Part shown: positions 48,081 through 60,871 of the stretch, piece after piece
Position numbering within the stretch: the stretch's first letter is position 1
Layout of the letters: every line of letters begins with the position of its first letter
Origin: Dactylis glomerata
Lineage: Eukaryota > Streptophyta > Magnoliopsida > Poales > Poaceae
Assembly (NCBI GenBank): GCA_007115705.1
Contig: QXEO01000413.1
Location: 1,426,001-1,490,000, forward strand
Reading direction: 5' to 3'
Length of the DNA stretch: 64,000 nt
Translations under genes and position numbers: made by a program
Notes under the pieces: generated by a model
Database searches by the model: none
Told to the model about the DNA's origin: nothing
What the model saw: the letters and a program-made list of their open reading frames with translations, nothing else

Positions 48081-49720
48081 TGGTGGTGCGGTGTTGATGT
48101 AGGAGTTTTATAGATGACCGCCTAGTTGGAAACCCAAAGAGAAGGTTATGATCCACACAGCAGCAAGTCTTCCCTCAGTATGAGACCGAGGTTTATCGAA
48201 CCAGTAGGAGAAAGAACCAAACTTCAGAAGGTTGATGCCCGCTAGCTTCGCGATAGCTCTAGACAATTTATATATGGCACCTTATCCACGGCTTAGCTTT
48301 GCACCAGCAGCAACGTGGAACCTGCACACAACACAACCAAGTACTTTGTCCCAACTCACAGTGAGGTTGTCAATCTCACCGGTTTGCTGTAAACAAAGGA
48401 TTAAGCGCATAGAGTGGTAAAAGATAGTAGTTTGCAAGAATGTAAATAAAACAAGTAAAAGGTAAACGGTAATAACAGTGTAAAAGAATGGACTAGGGTC
48501 CACAGTTCACTAGTGGTGTCTCTCCATAAGATAACTAACATGCTGGGTAAACAAATTATAGTTGGGCAATTGATAGAATAAAGCAAGCATACAAATGTCA
48601 TGAGGATCACTATGAGATTCACTTGGGCATTACACCATAATACATAGACCGTAATCCAACTGCATCTATCACTAATAATCCACCCTTCGGATGTCATCCG
48701 AGCAACCATTGGTATTAAGTTGCAAGCAACAGATTATCACCTTAAGCAAAGTGCGTAATGTAAACAATACAAATATCCTTGAACACAAGATTTTTGTTTT
48801 CTCCCTAGTGGCAATAGCACATCTACAACCTTAGAGGTTTCTATCACTCTCCCAGATTACTAGAGGCATGAACCCACTATCGAGCATAAATACTCTCTCT
48901 TGGAGTTACTAGCATCTACTCGGCCAAGATATCTACTAGCAACGGAGAGCATGCAAGATCATAAATAACATAGAGATAATAATTAAGCAAATCAACTTGA
49001 CGTAGTATCAATATTCATCAGATCCCAACAAACACAACATGTGGAATTACACAACGATGATCTTGATCTTGATAGGCAGCTCACAAGATCTAAACATGAA
49101 GCACATGGAGTAGATGATAACCATCTAGCTACTGCTATGGACCTATAGTCCAAGGTAGACTACTCACGCATCACTCCGGAGGCAGGCATCGTGATGAAGA
49201 AGGCCTCTGGCGGTGATTCCCCTCTCCGGCAGGGTGCCAGGAAGAGCTTCTGGACCCTCCCGATCTCACGTCGATGACGGCAGCGGCTTGTAGTATGTTT
49301 CAAGGAAAATTGATCGATTCCTTTAGGTTTTCCCATCGAGGGGAATATATAGGCGGAAGGGCGACGTCAGAAGGTGGGCCAGGCGGCCGCACCACCTAGT
49401 GGCGCGGCCAGGGGCTGGGCCGTGCCACCCTATGGTGCGCTTGGCCCCTGGTCCTCCTCCGTCTCAGCTTTGGACTCTGTGACGCTTCGGGAAAAATAGG
49501 AATTTTGGCATTTGTTTCGTCCAATTCCGAGAATATTTTCTGTGTAGCTTTTCTGAAACACAAAAACAGCAGAAACAGGGAACTGGCACTGTGGCATGTC
49601 ATTAGTAGGTTAGTTCTAGAAAATGCATAAAAACTCCATGAAGTGTAACAAAACACAAAGCAAATGGTGTATAAATAAGCATGAAGCATCAAAAATTGTA
49701 GATAAGTTTGAGACGTATCA
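48081..49720 (-). repeat. E6 5' LTR
   Basis: 1640 bases; TATA region AATATATAGGCGG near 49343 in plus-strand view. Ends GACGTATCA, followed by CACAC. Confidence 0.88.
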
Positions 49721-49725
49721 CACAC
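49721..49725. repeat. Target site duplication of E6 (right)
   Basis: CACAC, matching 41179-41183. Confidence 0.85.
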
Positions 49726-50180
49726 CTTTATGAGAAAGTAGACAAGTGAACCGATGAGCCGCATTCCATTTTAAACCATAAGAAACATCTTTTACTTGCT
49801 TTTACCTCCTTTTACATTTTCTACATCAATTAAATACAAAAATAACAAAAAAATTACTTTCGGCAATTACACACAAAACTAAAAAAAATCTTACTTCTAC
49901 ATTATTTTACATTTTAGCTTTAATTTACTTTCTTGCAATTTACTTTCTGTTATTTATTTTAGTTCATTTTACTACCAAAGCCTTGTGCTTGACAACCACA
50001 CGGTGGAGTTGGGGCACAAGACAAAGAACTTGTTTTACAGGTTGCTGGACATGGCTAGAAGAAACCAGCCGACTGTTCCCCAAGTCACCCTACTTGGGAA
50101 AATTCTCTTTCTACATCACTCTTTACTTGGAGTCCAAACAAATTGTCACACTTGCTTAGTGTCTTCACACGCTAACTCGG
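49726..50180 (+). mobile_element. Element K continuation: leader and gag start
   Basis: Resumes the K sequence after E6. It is T-rich, like the leader between primer site and gag in sister elements, with CAAAAATAACAAAAAAATTA. It then has an ATG near 50050 reading MARRNQPTVPQVTLLGK. No primer site is visible. It is cut at 50180 by LTR fragment G. Confidence 0.4.
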
Positions 50181-50551
50181 TGATGTCTCACGGGACCAGT
50201 TGGGAAACCCCAAGAGGAAGGTATGATGAGCATAGCAGTAAGTTTTCCCTCAGTTATAATACCAAGGTTTAATCGACTAGTAGGAGAAAGAAACCACTTC
50301 CGAAGGTTGTTGCTAGCTGACTTTGGCAACAGTGCTAGAGAAAGTGTTGCGCGTGGTGTCGGCGCCAGTAGCAACGTGGAACCTGCACACAACATAACCA
50401 AACCACTTTGCCCCAACTCACGGTGAGGTTGTCAATCTCACCGGTTTGCTGTAAACAAAGGATTAGACGTATAGTGTGGAAATAGATGTTTGTTTACGGT
50501 AAAGTAAATAATTCTTGCAGAAAGTAAATAGTGCTTGCAGTAGATGGTAAT
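50181..50551 (-). repeat. LTR fragment G
   Basis: Plus-strand start TGATGTCTCACGGGACC followed by the family block CAGTTGGGAAACCCC. It runs to GCAGTAGATGGTAAT, where E7 begins. The rest of this LTR is not found on the far side of E7. Confidence 0.7.
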
Positions 50552-52184
50552 TGATTTGTAGCGGTGCTAGCCGCCCAGTTGGGAACCCCAAGAGAAAGGT
50601 ATGACGAGCACAGCGGCAAGTTTTCCCTTAGTATGGAACTAAGGTTTAATCGACCAGTAGGAGAAAGAAACCACTTCTGAAGGTTGATGCTAGCTGGCTT
50701 TGGCGACGGCTCTAGAGAATTTATTTATGGCGCCTATCTGGGGCGTAGCCTTGGCATTAGCAGCAACGTGGAACTTGAACACAACACAACCAAAGTATTT
50801 TGCCCCAACTTGCAGTGAGGTTGTCAATCTCACCGGTTTGCTATAAACAAAGGATTAAACGTATCGTGTGGTAAAAGATATTTGTTTGCAAAAAGTAAAT
50901 AATGCTTGTAGAAAGTAAACTGTAATATGAATGTAAAAGAATGGACCGGGTACAGTTCACTAGAGGTGTCTCTCCGTAAAGATAAATAATATGCTGGGTA
51001 AACAAATTATAGTTGGGCAATTGACAGAATAAAGAATGCAAGCAATGCATGTACATGTCATGAGGATCACTATGAGATTCACTTGGGCATTACAACATAA
51101 TACATAGACCGTAATCCAATTGCATCTATGACTAATAATCCACCCACCGGATATCATCTGAACAACTGTTGGGTATTAAGTTGCAAGCAACATATTATCG
51201 CCTTAAGCAAAGTGTGTAATGTAAACAATACAAATGTCCTTGAACACAAGATTTTTGTTTTCTCCCTAGTAGCAACAGAACATCTACAACCTTAGAAGTT
51301 GTTGTCACTCTCCCAGATTACTAGAGGCATGAACCCACTATTGAGCATAAATACTCCCTCTTGGAGTCACTAGCATCTACTCGGCCAAGATGTCTACTAG
51401 CAATAGAGAGCATGCAAGATCATAAACAACATAGAGATAATAAACCAATAAATCAACTTGACAAAGTACTCAATATTCATCGGATCCCAACAAATACAAC
51501 ATGTAGAATTACATAACGATGATCTTGATCATGATAGGCAGCTCACAAGATCTAAACATGAAGCACATGGAGGAGAAGACATCCATCTAGCTACTGCTAT
51601 GGACCCATAGTCTAAGGTAGACTACTCACACATCACTCCGGAGGCAGGCATGGTGATGAAGAAGGCCTTCGGTGGTGATTCCCCTCTCCGGCATGGTGTC
51701 GGGAAGAGCTTTTGGACCCTCGCGATCTCGCGTCGACGATGGTGGCGGCTTGCAGTATGTTTTCTGGAAAAGAGTTCGGGCCCCTAGGGTTTTCCCATCA
51801 AGGGGATTAAATAGGCATAAGGGCGATGTTAGGAGGTGGACCAGGCGGTCACACTCCCTAGTGGCGCGGTCTAGGGGTGGCCCGCGCCACCACCAGGTGT
51901 GGCTGGCCCATGGTCCATCTCCTGCTCTCCTTTGGACTCCGTCTTCGTGTCAGGTAATTAGGGACTTTAGCTTTTGTTTTGTCCAATTCTGAGATTATTT
52001 CCTATGTAACTTTTCTGAAACACAAAAATAGCAGAAAACAGGGAACTGGCACTGTGGCATCTTGTTAATAGGTTAGTTCCAGAAAATGCATAAAAACGCC
52101 ACGAAGTGTAAACAAAACACAAAGCAAATAGTGTACAAACAAGCATGGAGCATCAAAAATTATAGATACATTTGAGACATATCA
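50552..52184 (-). repeat. E7 3' LTR
   Basis: 1633 bases; plus-strand start TGATTTGTAGCGG, end GACATATCA, followed by ATCATCCCCAAGCTTAAC (purine tract complement). Confidence 0.85.
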
Positions 52185-55030
52185 ATCATCCCCAAGCTTA
52201 ACTCCTGCTCGTCCTCGAGTAGGTAAGTGATAACAAAACAATAATTTTTGAGGTGACATGCACCAACACAATCTTGATCAGAACAATGTAAAGCATTGAG
52301 TGCTGAGATCAAAGTACTCTAAACATGGGCATAAAAGATATAATCTTGACAATAGAACTTAGCAACCATGTTATAACATGAAAAGTAACACAAACAAAAG
52401 ATCATGAGTAATAATGCATTGAAAGTCAATTTTTTGTTTCAAGCATATAGAAAAACATAGCAAAGTGGTATTCAGCTTGTCCCTCATGGAATAGCAAAAC
52501 ATAAATGCATAGGACACCTTCAAGTTTAAGAGGGCGACTAGATACAAATAATTTGAGAACAAGCAATACCATAATCATGAATCAATCAATAATAAATTTT
52601 GGGACTATGCACATTATACTTAGAATGACAACTATGCTCTCTTAGATGGTGCATAAAGGTAGAAGGTGAAGACTCAACATAAAAGTAAAAGATAGGCCCT
52701 TCGCAGAGGGAAGCAAGGATTGCAAGTTTTTATATACCTCCAAAAATTATGGTACTTACTAGCTTTGAGCTCTCATTGCCCCCATCATAGGCATCATGAG
52801 TGGTAAAGGTTAATGCAAGTACAAATATGAGATATATGCTTGACAAATCATAAGTTGAAAATCTCATGTCCCGTGAATACGAGTACTTAAACAGTGCTAG
52901 TCAAGTTAGGTCCCAAGCAAGTTCTTGTCATTGTAAGCATATGTGTATCATTGAGAATGCCAACGGGGTACCTCCTGCCCGATGACATGGAAACTAGCCC
53001 ACATCAAAATGACAAGACAAACAGACAATGGACACCTCGACATCTCTTTTATTTACCATTGGGAATAGATTTTTATTTTGAGATGCGTCGTCGAAAGTCC
53101 ACTATGGTTATGCTGTAAATTTCCACCATGAATGATGCATGGTTTAGATTAGCGGCCCAGGTGTTTCTCTAACACGTATACAAACTCCATGAACTTAACA
53201 AGTTTCCAACTCCTTTCACACAGATAAGCATCCATAAACAAAAGATCATAATATCAACTTAAATAGAAATTAGTGCAATGTTGAAAGCGTGCCCCATGAC
53301 AGCATGGCTGAGCTAACTCCCAACTTACAACTTGCAAGCATATAATCAACATAAGAAAGCCACAATGGTCAAGTTTATTAAGTGCAAGAAAGTAAATGTG
53401 CTGTCAGGTTCGTGAGAGCTTTACTAACTAATTTTCACATAACAAAAAGTTTAATTTGGAAGATAGATAAAAGTAAGACGAATGTACTTGGAATAGCAAA
53501 TTACTAATAGGTAGATATGGTGGACACATTGGAAAACTTTGCTTTTTGGGAGTTGGATGCACGAGAAGTATTCTCTCTCAGTATAGAAGAAGGCTAGCAA
53601 AAGACTAGGAGCGACCAACTAAGAGAGCAATAACGGCCATAATCATGCATAGTGACAAAATATTATTAACCAAAGCATAAAGTGGTATCACAAGTCAAAA
53701 GCCAAATGATCATAGAGGCTTGAGGCGACTGGTTAAAGTCATACATGGTGTGAGCATGCACCAAGTCAACCCAAATAAAGCATCAAAGGAGAATACCACA
53801 GTATTATTCTCCCATATAATAAAAATAACGCATGATTCTTTCAAAGACACATTAAGCAACCTCAGTCATTTGAGACAAGTCATGCTACAGCAAAAACTAC
53901 TAAGAATGAAACTTTTTACTCTTTTCCAACACCAATCAACCTTTTTGAAACAACTCTTGAAGAAGAAAATCAACATAGACCAGTGGTCTAAACAAACCTA
54001 GCTACAAAGAGCTAACAAGTTCTGAACAAAAAGCAAGGCAAAAAACGAAAGCTAAACGCAGTACTAGAAAAGGAGAACACTCGTTGAACGATAAGAGTGA
54101 AAACTAGAGTGTTCTAGGCAATGAAAACGGAGTGTGTCTTCTCCAAAAGAAACATGTTGGGGTCCAACCATTTATTGCAGCAAACAATACAAAATAAAAC
54201 TGAAAGCGAAAATAAAGACGCTCCAAGAAAAACTCATAGCATATGAAGCAATAAAAATATAGTGTCTTGAAAGATGACCTGATATTTTGTTGATGAAGAA
54301 GGGGTGCCTCGGGGTATCCCCATGCTTTGACGCTTGTACTTCTTGGATATTTCTTGGGGTGACATGGGAATCCCAAAGCTTGAGCTTTTGTCAATGCTTC
54401 ATCTCATCTCATCATTCTCCTTTCCCTACACTTGAAAACTTCCTTCATACAAAACTTCACACAATTCTTATTAGAAACATTAGTGTATAAAAGATAGTAA
54501 ATCCACTCTTTGGTTCAGTTTCAACTCAAGTATAACACCCATTAAAGCATAAGCTACTGTAGCAACTTCTCTCAAAAGTTCCGTGATCAAAAGAACTAAA
54601 AAAGAAAGAGATCAAGAGGCAAATGCAAATAGTGGCAGAAATCTGTTAAAACAGAACAGCTGGTAAAGATCGATTTTTTTGAAAATTTTCTAATGCTCAA
54701 ATCGAAAAGTGCAAAACTAATGAAAGTTAGACAACAACCTGGGGCATGTGCACAAGAAATCGCAGATCAAAATGATGTTCTGGGAATTTTCACGAATTTT
54801 CACGGTATAGCGCAGAAATCTGTTTCAGGACAACAACTTCCCCAAATCTTACCTTCCTTCAATTAGAGATTCTTCTTGGCACAAAAACGAAATAAAAATG
54901 ATAAGGAGAGGTCATTATAGTAGTAATAACTTTCAAGACTCAACAAAAAGAAAAAGTACTGAAAAGAAAACAGTGGGTTATCTCCCAAGAATGCTTTTCT
55001 TCAACGCCTTTGAGCTATGCGCAAAAAGTG
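52185..55030 (-). other. E7 conserved non-coding 3' internal region
   Basis: As in sisters; both copies of the internal motif are degenerate (TATCCCCATGCTT near 54314 and GGAATCCCAAAGCTT near 54367). Carries a deletion near 53905 compared with E6. Confidence 0.7.
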
Positions 55031-55034
55031 GAAA

Positions 55035-57058
55035 TCAAGTATTTTCAAGTGATGATGCATCAAGTTCATAATTTGCTCTAAGGATAGAGTCAAAAAGTAA
55101 ATTATTTCTCTTTCTAGAGACGTGTTCCATACCTTTCTTGAGTGGGAATTGATATTTAATGTTGCCTTCCTTCATATCAATAATAGCACCAACAGTTCTA
55201 AGAAAAGGTCTTCCCAAAATAATAGGACAAGAAGCATTGCATTCAATATCCAAAACAAGGAAATCAATGGGAATAAGGTTATTGTTAACCATAATAATAA
55301 CATCATTAATCCTTCCCAAAGGTTTCTTCTTAGCAACATCAGCAAGAGGAACATCAAAATAGCAATTTTCTAATGGTGGTAAACCAAGCATATCATAAAT
55401 TTTTCTAGGAATAATAGAAATACTTGCACCAAGATCACATAAAGCATTGCAATCAAAATCATTCACATTTATCTCAATGATGGGCTCCCAACCATCTTCT
55501 AACTTCTTAGGAATAGAAACTTTTTGTTTCAACTTATCCTCTCTAATTTGCATGAGAGCATTTGTAATATGCTTTGTAAAAGCAACATTCATAGAACTAG
55601 CATCCGGACTTCTAGCAAGCTTTTGCAAGAACAAAATTACTTCAGAAATATTGCAACCATCAACATCAAAATCATTAAAGGTAGTAGAACTATTGTCTCC
55701 CATACTCTGAATTTTTTTAGCACTTTTATTAGAAAAAGTTTTTGTAGTTTTATGCATTTTCGCACAAGGAGTAGGAATTTTCTCTACACCAATCACTCTA
55801 CCATTAAAAGAAGGAGGTTTGCTAGCATTTGAAACAACATCACTAGTGGTGGTAATAGTACAAACCTTCATATTCTAGCCATCTCATCTTCTCTTTCCCA
55901 CCTAGCATGCAATTCTGCTAATAGCCTAACATTATCATCAATTCTAACCTGAATGGCATTCAAAGTCTTGCTTTCTTTCACATCAGGAGGAAAAACCTTT
56001 AGTTTTAGAAATTCAACATCAAGAGCAAGGCTATCAACTTTAGAAGCAAGAACATCAATTTTACCCAAATATTCCTCAACAGACTTTAGAAGATCAGAGG
56101 GCGCGCCCCTATTGTTATTGGAGGAATTACCATAAGAATTACCATAACCATTACCATTGGTAGAAGGATACGACCTATAATTGTTGCTAGCAAAATTGTT
56201 CCTATATGCACTATTGTTGAAATTATTATTTCTAATGAAGTTTACATCAACATGCTCTTCTTGAGCAACCAAAGAGGCTAAAGAAACATTACTAGGATCA
56301 ACATGAGCTCTATCATTAACAAGCATAGCCATAATTGTATCAATCTTATCACTCAAGGAAGAGGTTTCTTCAACAGAATTTACTTTCTTACCTTTTGGAG
56401 CTCTCTTGGTGTGCCACTCGGAATAATTTACCATCATATTATCAAGAAGCTTTATTGCGGCGCCCAAGGTGATGGACATAAAGGTACCTCCAGCAGCTGA
56501 ATTGAAGAGATTTCTTGCAGAAAAATTTAGTCATGCATAAAAGGTTTGAATAATTATCCAAGTAGTCAGTCCATAAGTGGGACAATTCTTTATCAAAGAT
56601 TTCATTCTTTCCCAAGATTGAGCAACATGTTCATTATCAAACTGTTTAAACCTCATAATATCACTTCTCAAAGATATAATCTTAGCAGGAGGATAATATT
56701 TTCCAATAAAAGCATCCTTGCACTTAACCCAATAATCAATACTATTTATAGGCAAAGATAGCAACCAATCCTTAGCTCTTCCGCTCAAAGAGAAAGGAAA
56801 CAACTTAAGCTTAATAATATCTCCATCTACATCCTTATACTTTTGCATCTCACATAGCTCAACAAAATTGTTGAGATGAGCTACAGCATCATCAGTACTA
56901 GCACCAAAAAATTTCTCTTTCATAACAAGATTCAACAAAGCAGGTTTAATCTCATAAAAATTTGCCTCAGGAGCAGGTGGCACAATAGGAGTGCAGATGA
57001 AATCATTGTTGTTTGTGCAAGTAAAGTCACACAACTTGGTGTTCTCAAGAGTACTCAT
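55035..57058 (-). pseudogene. E7 gag-aspartic protease polyprotein, broken
   Basis: Starts MSTLENTKLCDFTC (ATG near 57056). Gag core LFPFSLSGRAKDWLLSLP. It stops at the same TGA as E6, after QTFYA (about 56528). The frame resumes (55868-56479) with a GNGYGNSYGNSSNNN segment and ends at DEMARI, where one base is missing compared with E2 and E6. The last part (55035-55871) is open, with the protease blocks ALCDLGASISIIPR and CPIILGRPFLRT and tail DASSLENT. Two clear lesions; inactive as one polyprotein, though the protease part is intact. Confidence 0.8.
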
Positions 57059-57228
57059 TCTAGCAAGACTAAAAGCAGACAAGCAAAAATAACAACTATA
57101 AAGGAACTAATTTTTTTTTGTATTTTTGATAAAAAGATGCAACCAAAAATAAAGTAAAGAAAGTAAGCAAAACAATAACAAAGTAAAAGATTGGAAGTGA
57201 GAGACTCCCCTTGCAGAAATCCTCTTTC

Positions 57229-57246
57229 TCCCTGGCAACGGCGCCA
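57229..57246 (-). promoter_or_regulatory. E7 primer binding site (tRNA-Asp type)
   Basis: Plus strand TCCCTGGCAACGGCGCCA, one mismatch; 11 bases from the LTR at 57258. Confidence 0.82.
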
Positions 57247-57257
57247 GAAAAAAATCT

Positions 57258-58891
57258 TGATTGGTAGTGGTGCTAGCCGCCCAGTTAGGAACCCCAAGAG
57301 GAAGGTATGATGAGCACAGCGGCAAGTTTTCTCTCAGTATGAAACCAAGGTTTAATCGACCAGTACGAGAAAGAAACCACTTATGAAGGTTGATGCTAGC
57401 TGGCTTTGGCGACGGCTCCAGAGAATTTATTTATGGCGCATATCTGGGGCATAGCCTTGGCACCAGCAGCAACATGGAACCTGCACACAACACAACCAAA
57501 GTACTTTGCCCAACTTGCAGTGAGGTTGTCAATCTCACCGGTTTGTTGTAAACAAAGGATTAAATGTATCGTGTGGTAAAAGATATTTGTTTGCAAGAAA
57601 GTAAATAATGCTTGTAAAAAGTAAATAATAATATGAATGTAAAAGAATGGACCGGGGTCCATATTTCACTAGAGGTGTCTCTCTATAAAGATAAATAGCA
57701 TGCTGGGTAAATAAATTACAGTTGGGCAATTGATAGAATAAAGAATGCAAGCAATGCATGTACATGTCATGAGGATCACTATGAGATTTACTTGGGCATT
57801 ACAACATAATATATAGATCCTAATCCAACTTCATCTATGACTAATAATCCACCCGCCGGATATCATCCGAACAACCGTTGGGTATTAAGTTGCAAGCAGC
57901 AGATTATCGCCTTAAGCAAAGTGTGTAATGTAAACAATACAAATGTCCTTGAACACAAGATTTTTGTTTTCTCAATAGTAGTAATAGCACATCTATAACC
58001 TTAGAAGTTGTTGTCACTCTCCCAGATTACTAGAGGCATGAACCCACTATCAAGCATAAATACTCCCTCTTGGAGTCAGTAGTATCTACTCGAACAAGAT
58101 ATCTACTAGCAACGGAAAGCATGCAAGATCATAAACAACATAGAGATGATAAATCAATAAATCAACTTGACAAAATACTCAATATTCATCGGATCTCAAC
58201 AAACACAACATGTAGAATTACATAACGATGATCTTGATCATGATAGGCAGCTCACAAGATCTAAACATGAAGCACATGGAGGAGAAGACATCCATCTAGC
58301 TACTGCTATGGACCCATAGTCCAAGGTAGACTACTCACACATCACTCCGGAGGCAGGCATGGTGATGAAGAAGGCCTCTGGTGGTGATTCCCCTTTCCGA
58401 CAGGGTGCCGGAAAGAGCTTCTGGACCCTCCCGATCTCGCATCAACGATGATGGCGGCTTGCAGTATGTTTTCTAGAAAAGAGTTTAGCCCCTAGGGTTT
58501 TCCCATCGAGGGAATTAAATAGGCGGAAGGGCGATGTCAGGAGGTGGACCAGGCGGTCACACCCCCTGGTGGCGTGGCCCAGGGGTGGCCCACGCCACCA
58601 TCAGGTGTGGCTGGCCCCTGGTCCGTCTCCTGCTCTCCTTTGGACTCTGTCTTCGTGTCAGGTAATTAGGGACTTCAGCTTTTGTTTCGTCCAATTTTGA
58701 GAATATTTCCTGTGTAAGTTTTCTGAAACACAAAAATAGCAGAAAACAGGGAACTGGCACTATGGCATCTTGTTAATAGGTTAGTTCCGGAAAATGTATA
58801 AAAATGCCACGAAGTGTAACAAAACACAAAGCAAATGGTGTATAAACAAGCATGGAGCATCAAAAATTATATATAGATTTGAGACGTATTA
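57258..58891 (-). repeat. E7 5' LTR, shared or recombinant
   Basis: 1634 bases; plus-strand start TGATTGGTAGTGG, end GACGTATTA (C to T in the terminus). A primer site lies on its left and a purine tract plus interior on its right, so it has the neighbours of both a 5' and a 3' LTR. Confidence 0.82.
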
Positions 58892-58934
58892 AGCATCCCC
58901 AAGCTTAACTCCTGCTCGTCCTCGAGTAGGTAAG
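58892..58934 (-). mobile_element. Interior remnant of another gypsy element
   Basis: AGCATCCCCAAGCTTAACTC followed by CTCGTCCTCGAGTAGGTAAG, the region normally next to a 3' LTR. It is cut after 43 bases by the E8 LTR start. Confidence 0.8.
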
Positions 58935-60871
58935 TGATGTCTATGCACGCTTCTGTTCTTGTAGACAGTGTTGGGCCTCCAAGTGCAGAGGTTTGTAGAG
59001 CAGCAGCAAGTTTCCCTTAAGTGGATCACCCAAGGTTTATCGAACTCAGGGAGGAAGAGGTCAAAGCTATCCCTCCCAAGCAACCCTGCAATTATGATAC
59101 AGAAAGTCTCTTGTGTCCCCAACACACCCAATACACTTGTTAGATGTATAGGTGCACTAGTTTGGCGAAGAGATAGTAAAATACAAGTGGTATAGATGAT
59201 TATAAGTAGTAAATGCAATCTAGAATAAAAATGGCAGCAAGCAAACAAGTAACAAAACAGCAAGTAAACGGTGTGCAAGGCTTGGAAACAAGGCCTAGGG
59301 ATCATACTTTCACTAGTGGAGACACTCCCAACAAATATAACAGAATTGAACAAATAAGTAACTTCTCTTCACTATGGTACTCTGAATTACTCTCCTATTG
59401 AATAACACTAATCATTGCGTAGGGCTACGAAGCACTCCTCAAAGTTCATCAAGTACTTGACAAACACCACTCATAGAGATATCCAAATCAAATCACAACT
59501 CAAGATAGATATTATTGCAACTTAGACTAAGTACTAACACGGTGCACACACTGTCAACATTACACCATGAAAGGAGGAATAGACCACTTCAATACTATCA
59601 TAGTGATAATTATTCTCATAATCCATAAGAGATCACAATCGTAGCCTAGACCAAGTACCACCATGATGCACGCACTGTCACCGTTACACCATGGTAGGAG
59701 GAATAGATTACTTTAATAACACACTAGAGTACACATAATGAAGAAGAGTAACATCTACTTATTCAACATGATACAAAGCTCACGATCACATAAAGATCAC
59801 ATCATGGGAGAGAGAGGTGAACCACATAGCTACCAGTAGAGCCCTCAGCCCCGGGGATGAACTACTCCCTCCTCATCATAGGAGACAACAAGGTTGATGG
59901 AGATGGCGGTGAGGTCGATGGAGACGGCGGAGACGGCGATGGAGACCGATGGAGATGGCTCTGGGGGCACTTCCCTGTCCCGGCAGGGTGCCGGAACAGA
60001 GACTTCTGTCCCCCGAAATTCGTCGATGGCGGCAGCGGAGCTGCGGAACTGTTTCTAGAAAATTGCCGACTCCCCTATGGTTTTCCGTCCCGAGGCTTTA
60101 TATAGGCGAAGGGGCGTCGTCAGGAGTGGCCCCAGGCCTCCTCACACCTAGGCGGCGCGGCCAGGGCCTGGGCCGCGCTGGCCTAGTGTGAGGCTGGCTT
60201 GTGGCCCCTCTCCTTTGCCTCTTTGGATCTCTGGAAGCTCCCGGGAAAAATAAGACTTCAGGACTTGTTTCATCCAATTTTGAGAATATTTCCGGTGTAG
60301 CTTTTCTGAAACACAAAACAGCAGAAAACAGGGAACTGGCACTGTGGCATCTTGTCAATAGGTTAGTTCCAGAAATCGCATAAAAACGCCACGAAGTGTA
60401 ACGAAACACAAAGCAAATGGTGCAAAAACAAGCATGGAGCATCAAAAATTATGGATACGTTGGAGACATATCAGCATCACCAAGCTTAACTCCTGCTCAT
60501 CCTCGAGTAGGTAAGTAATAACAAAAGAAATAATTTTTGAGGTGACATGCACCATCACAATCTTGATCATATAGGTAAAGCATTGAGTGCTGAGATCAAA
60601 GAACTTAAAACATGGGCATGAAAGACATAATCTTGATAATAGAAACTTAGCAACCATGTTGTAAACATGAAAATGAACACAAACAAAAGATCATGAAAAT
60701 GAAACAATGAAAGTCAAACGTGTGTTCAAATCATAAGGAAAAACATACAAATGGTTTTCAGCTTGTCCTTCAAAGAGAGCAAAACATAAATGCATAGGAC
60801 ACCTTCAAATTTAAGAGGGCGACTAGATACAAATAATTTGAGAACAAGTGAAACCAACAATATGAATCAAT
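58935..60871 (-). mobile_element. E8: truncated E4-type gypsy element
   Basis: 3' LTR 58935-60473 of the E4 type (TGATGTCTATGCAC, GGGCCTCCAAGTGCAGAGG), followed by 398 bases of interior (GCATCACCAAGCTTAAC on). It ends where the CACTA element begins at 60872. The left edge TGATGT sits exactly where the interior would read TGATAAC, so insertion and a microhomology join are both possible. Confidence 0.8.

Larger units (their letters stand above)
41184..49720 (-). mobile_element. E6: complete Athila-related gypsy element, non-autonomous
   Basis: 8537 bases: LTRs 41184-42835 and 48081-49720, tRNA-Asp primer site, broken gag-protease frame, non-coding 3' region, purine tract, target duplication CACAC. 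The LTR outer base pattern is TGGTGG..TATCA. About 20 differences occur in the first 235 aligned LTR bases, so it is older than E4, unless that part is unusually variable. It lies inside element K. Confidence 0.9.
50552..58891 (-). mobile_element. E7: Athila-related gypsy element with a recombinant 5' LTR
   Basis: 3' LTR 50552-52184, non-coding region, broken gag-protease, primer site 57229-57246, LTR 57258-58891. The left flank is GTAAT; the right LTR is followed not by GTAAT but by element interior (AGCATCCCCAAGC), so there is no target duplication. About 18 differences in the first 240 LTR bases. The right LTR probably results from recombination with a neighbouring element. No pol genes. 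Confidence 0.82.

Noticed and set aside
50181..50551. Fragment G as the missing half of the E7 LTR (tandem LTR)
   Set aside because: G is a diverged LTR start in the same orientation and E7 has its own complete 3' LTR right after it, so G is a separate host LTR.
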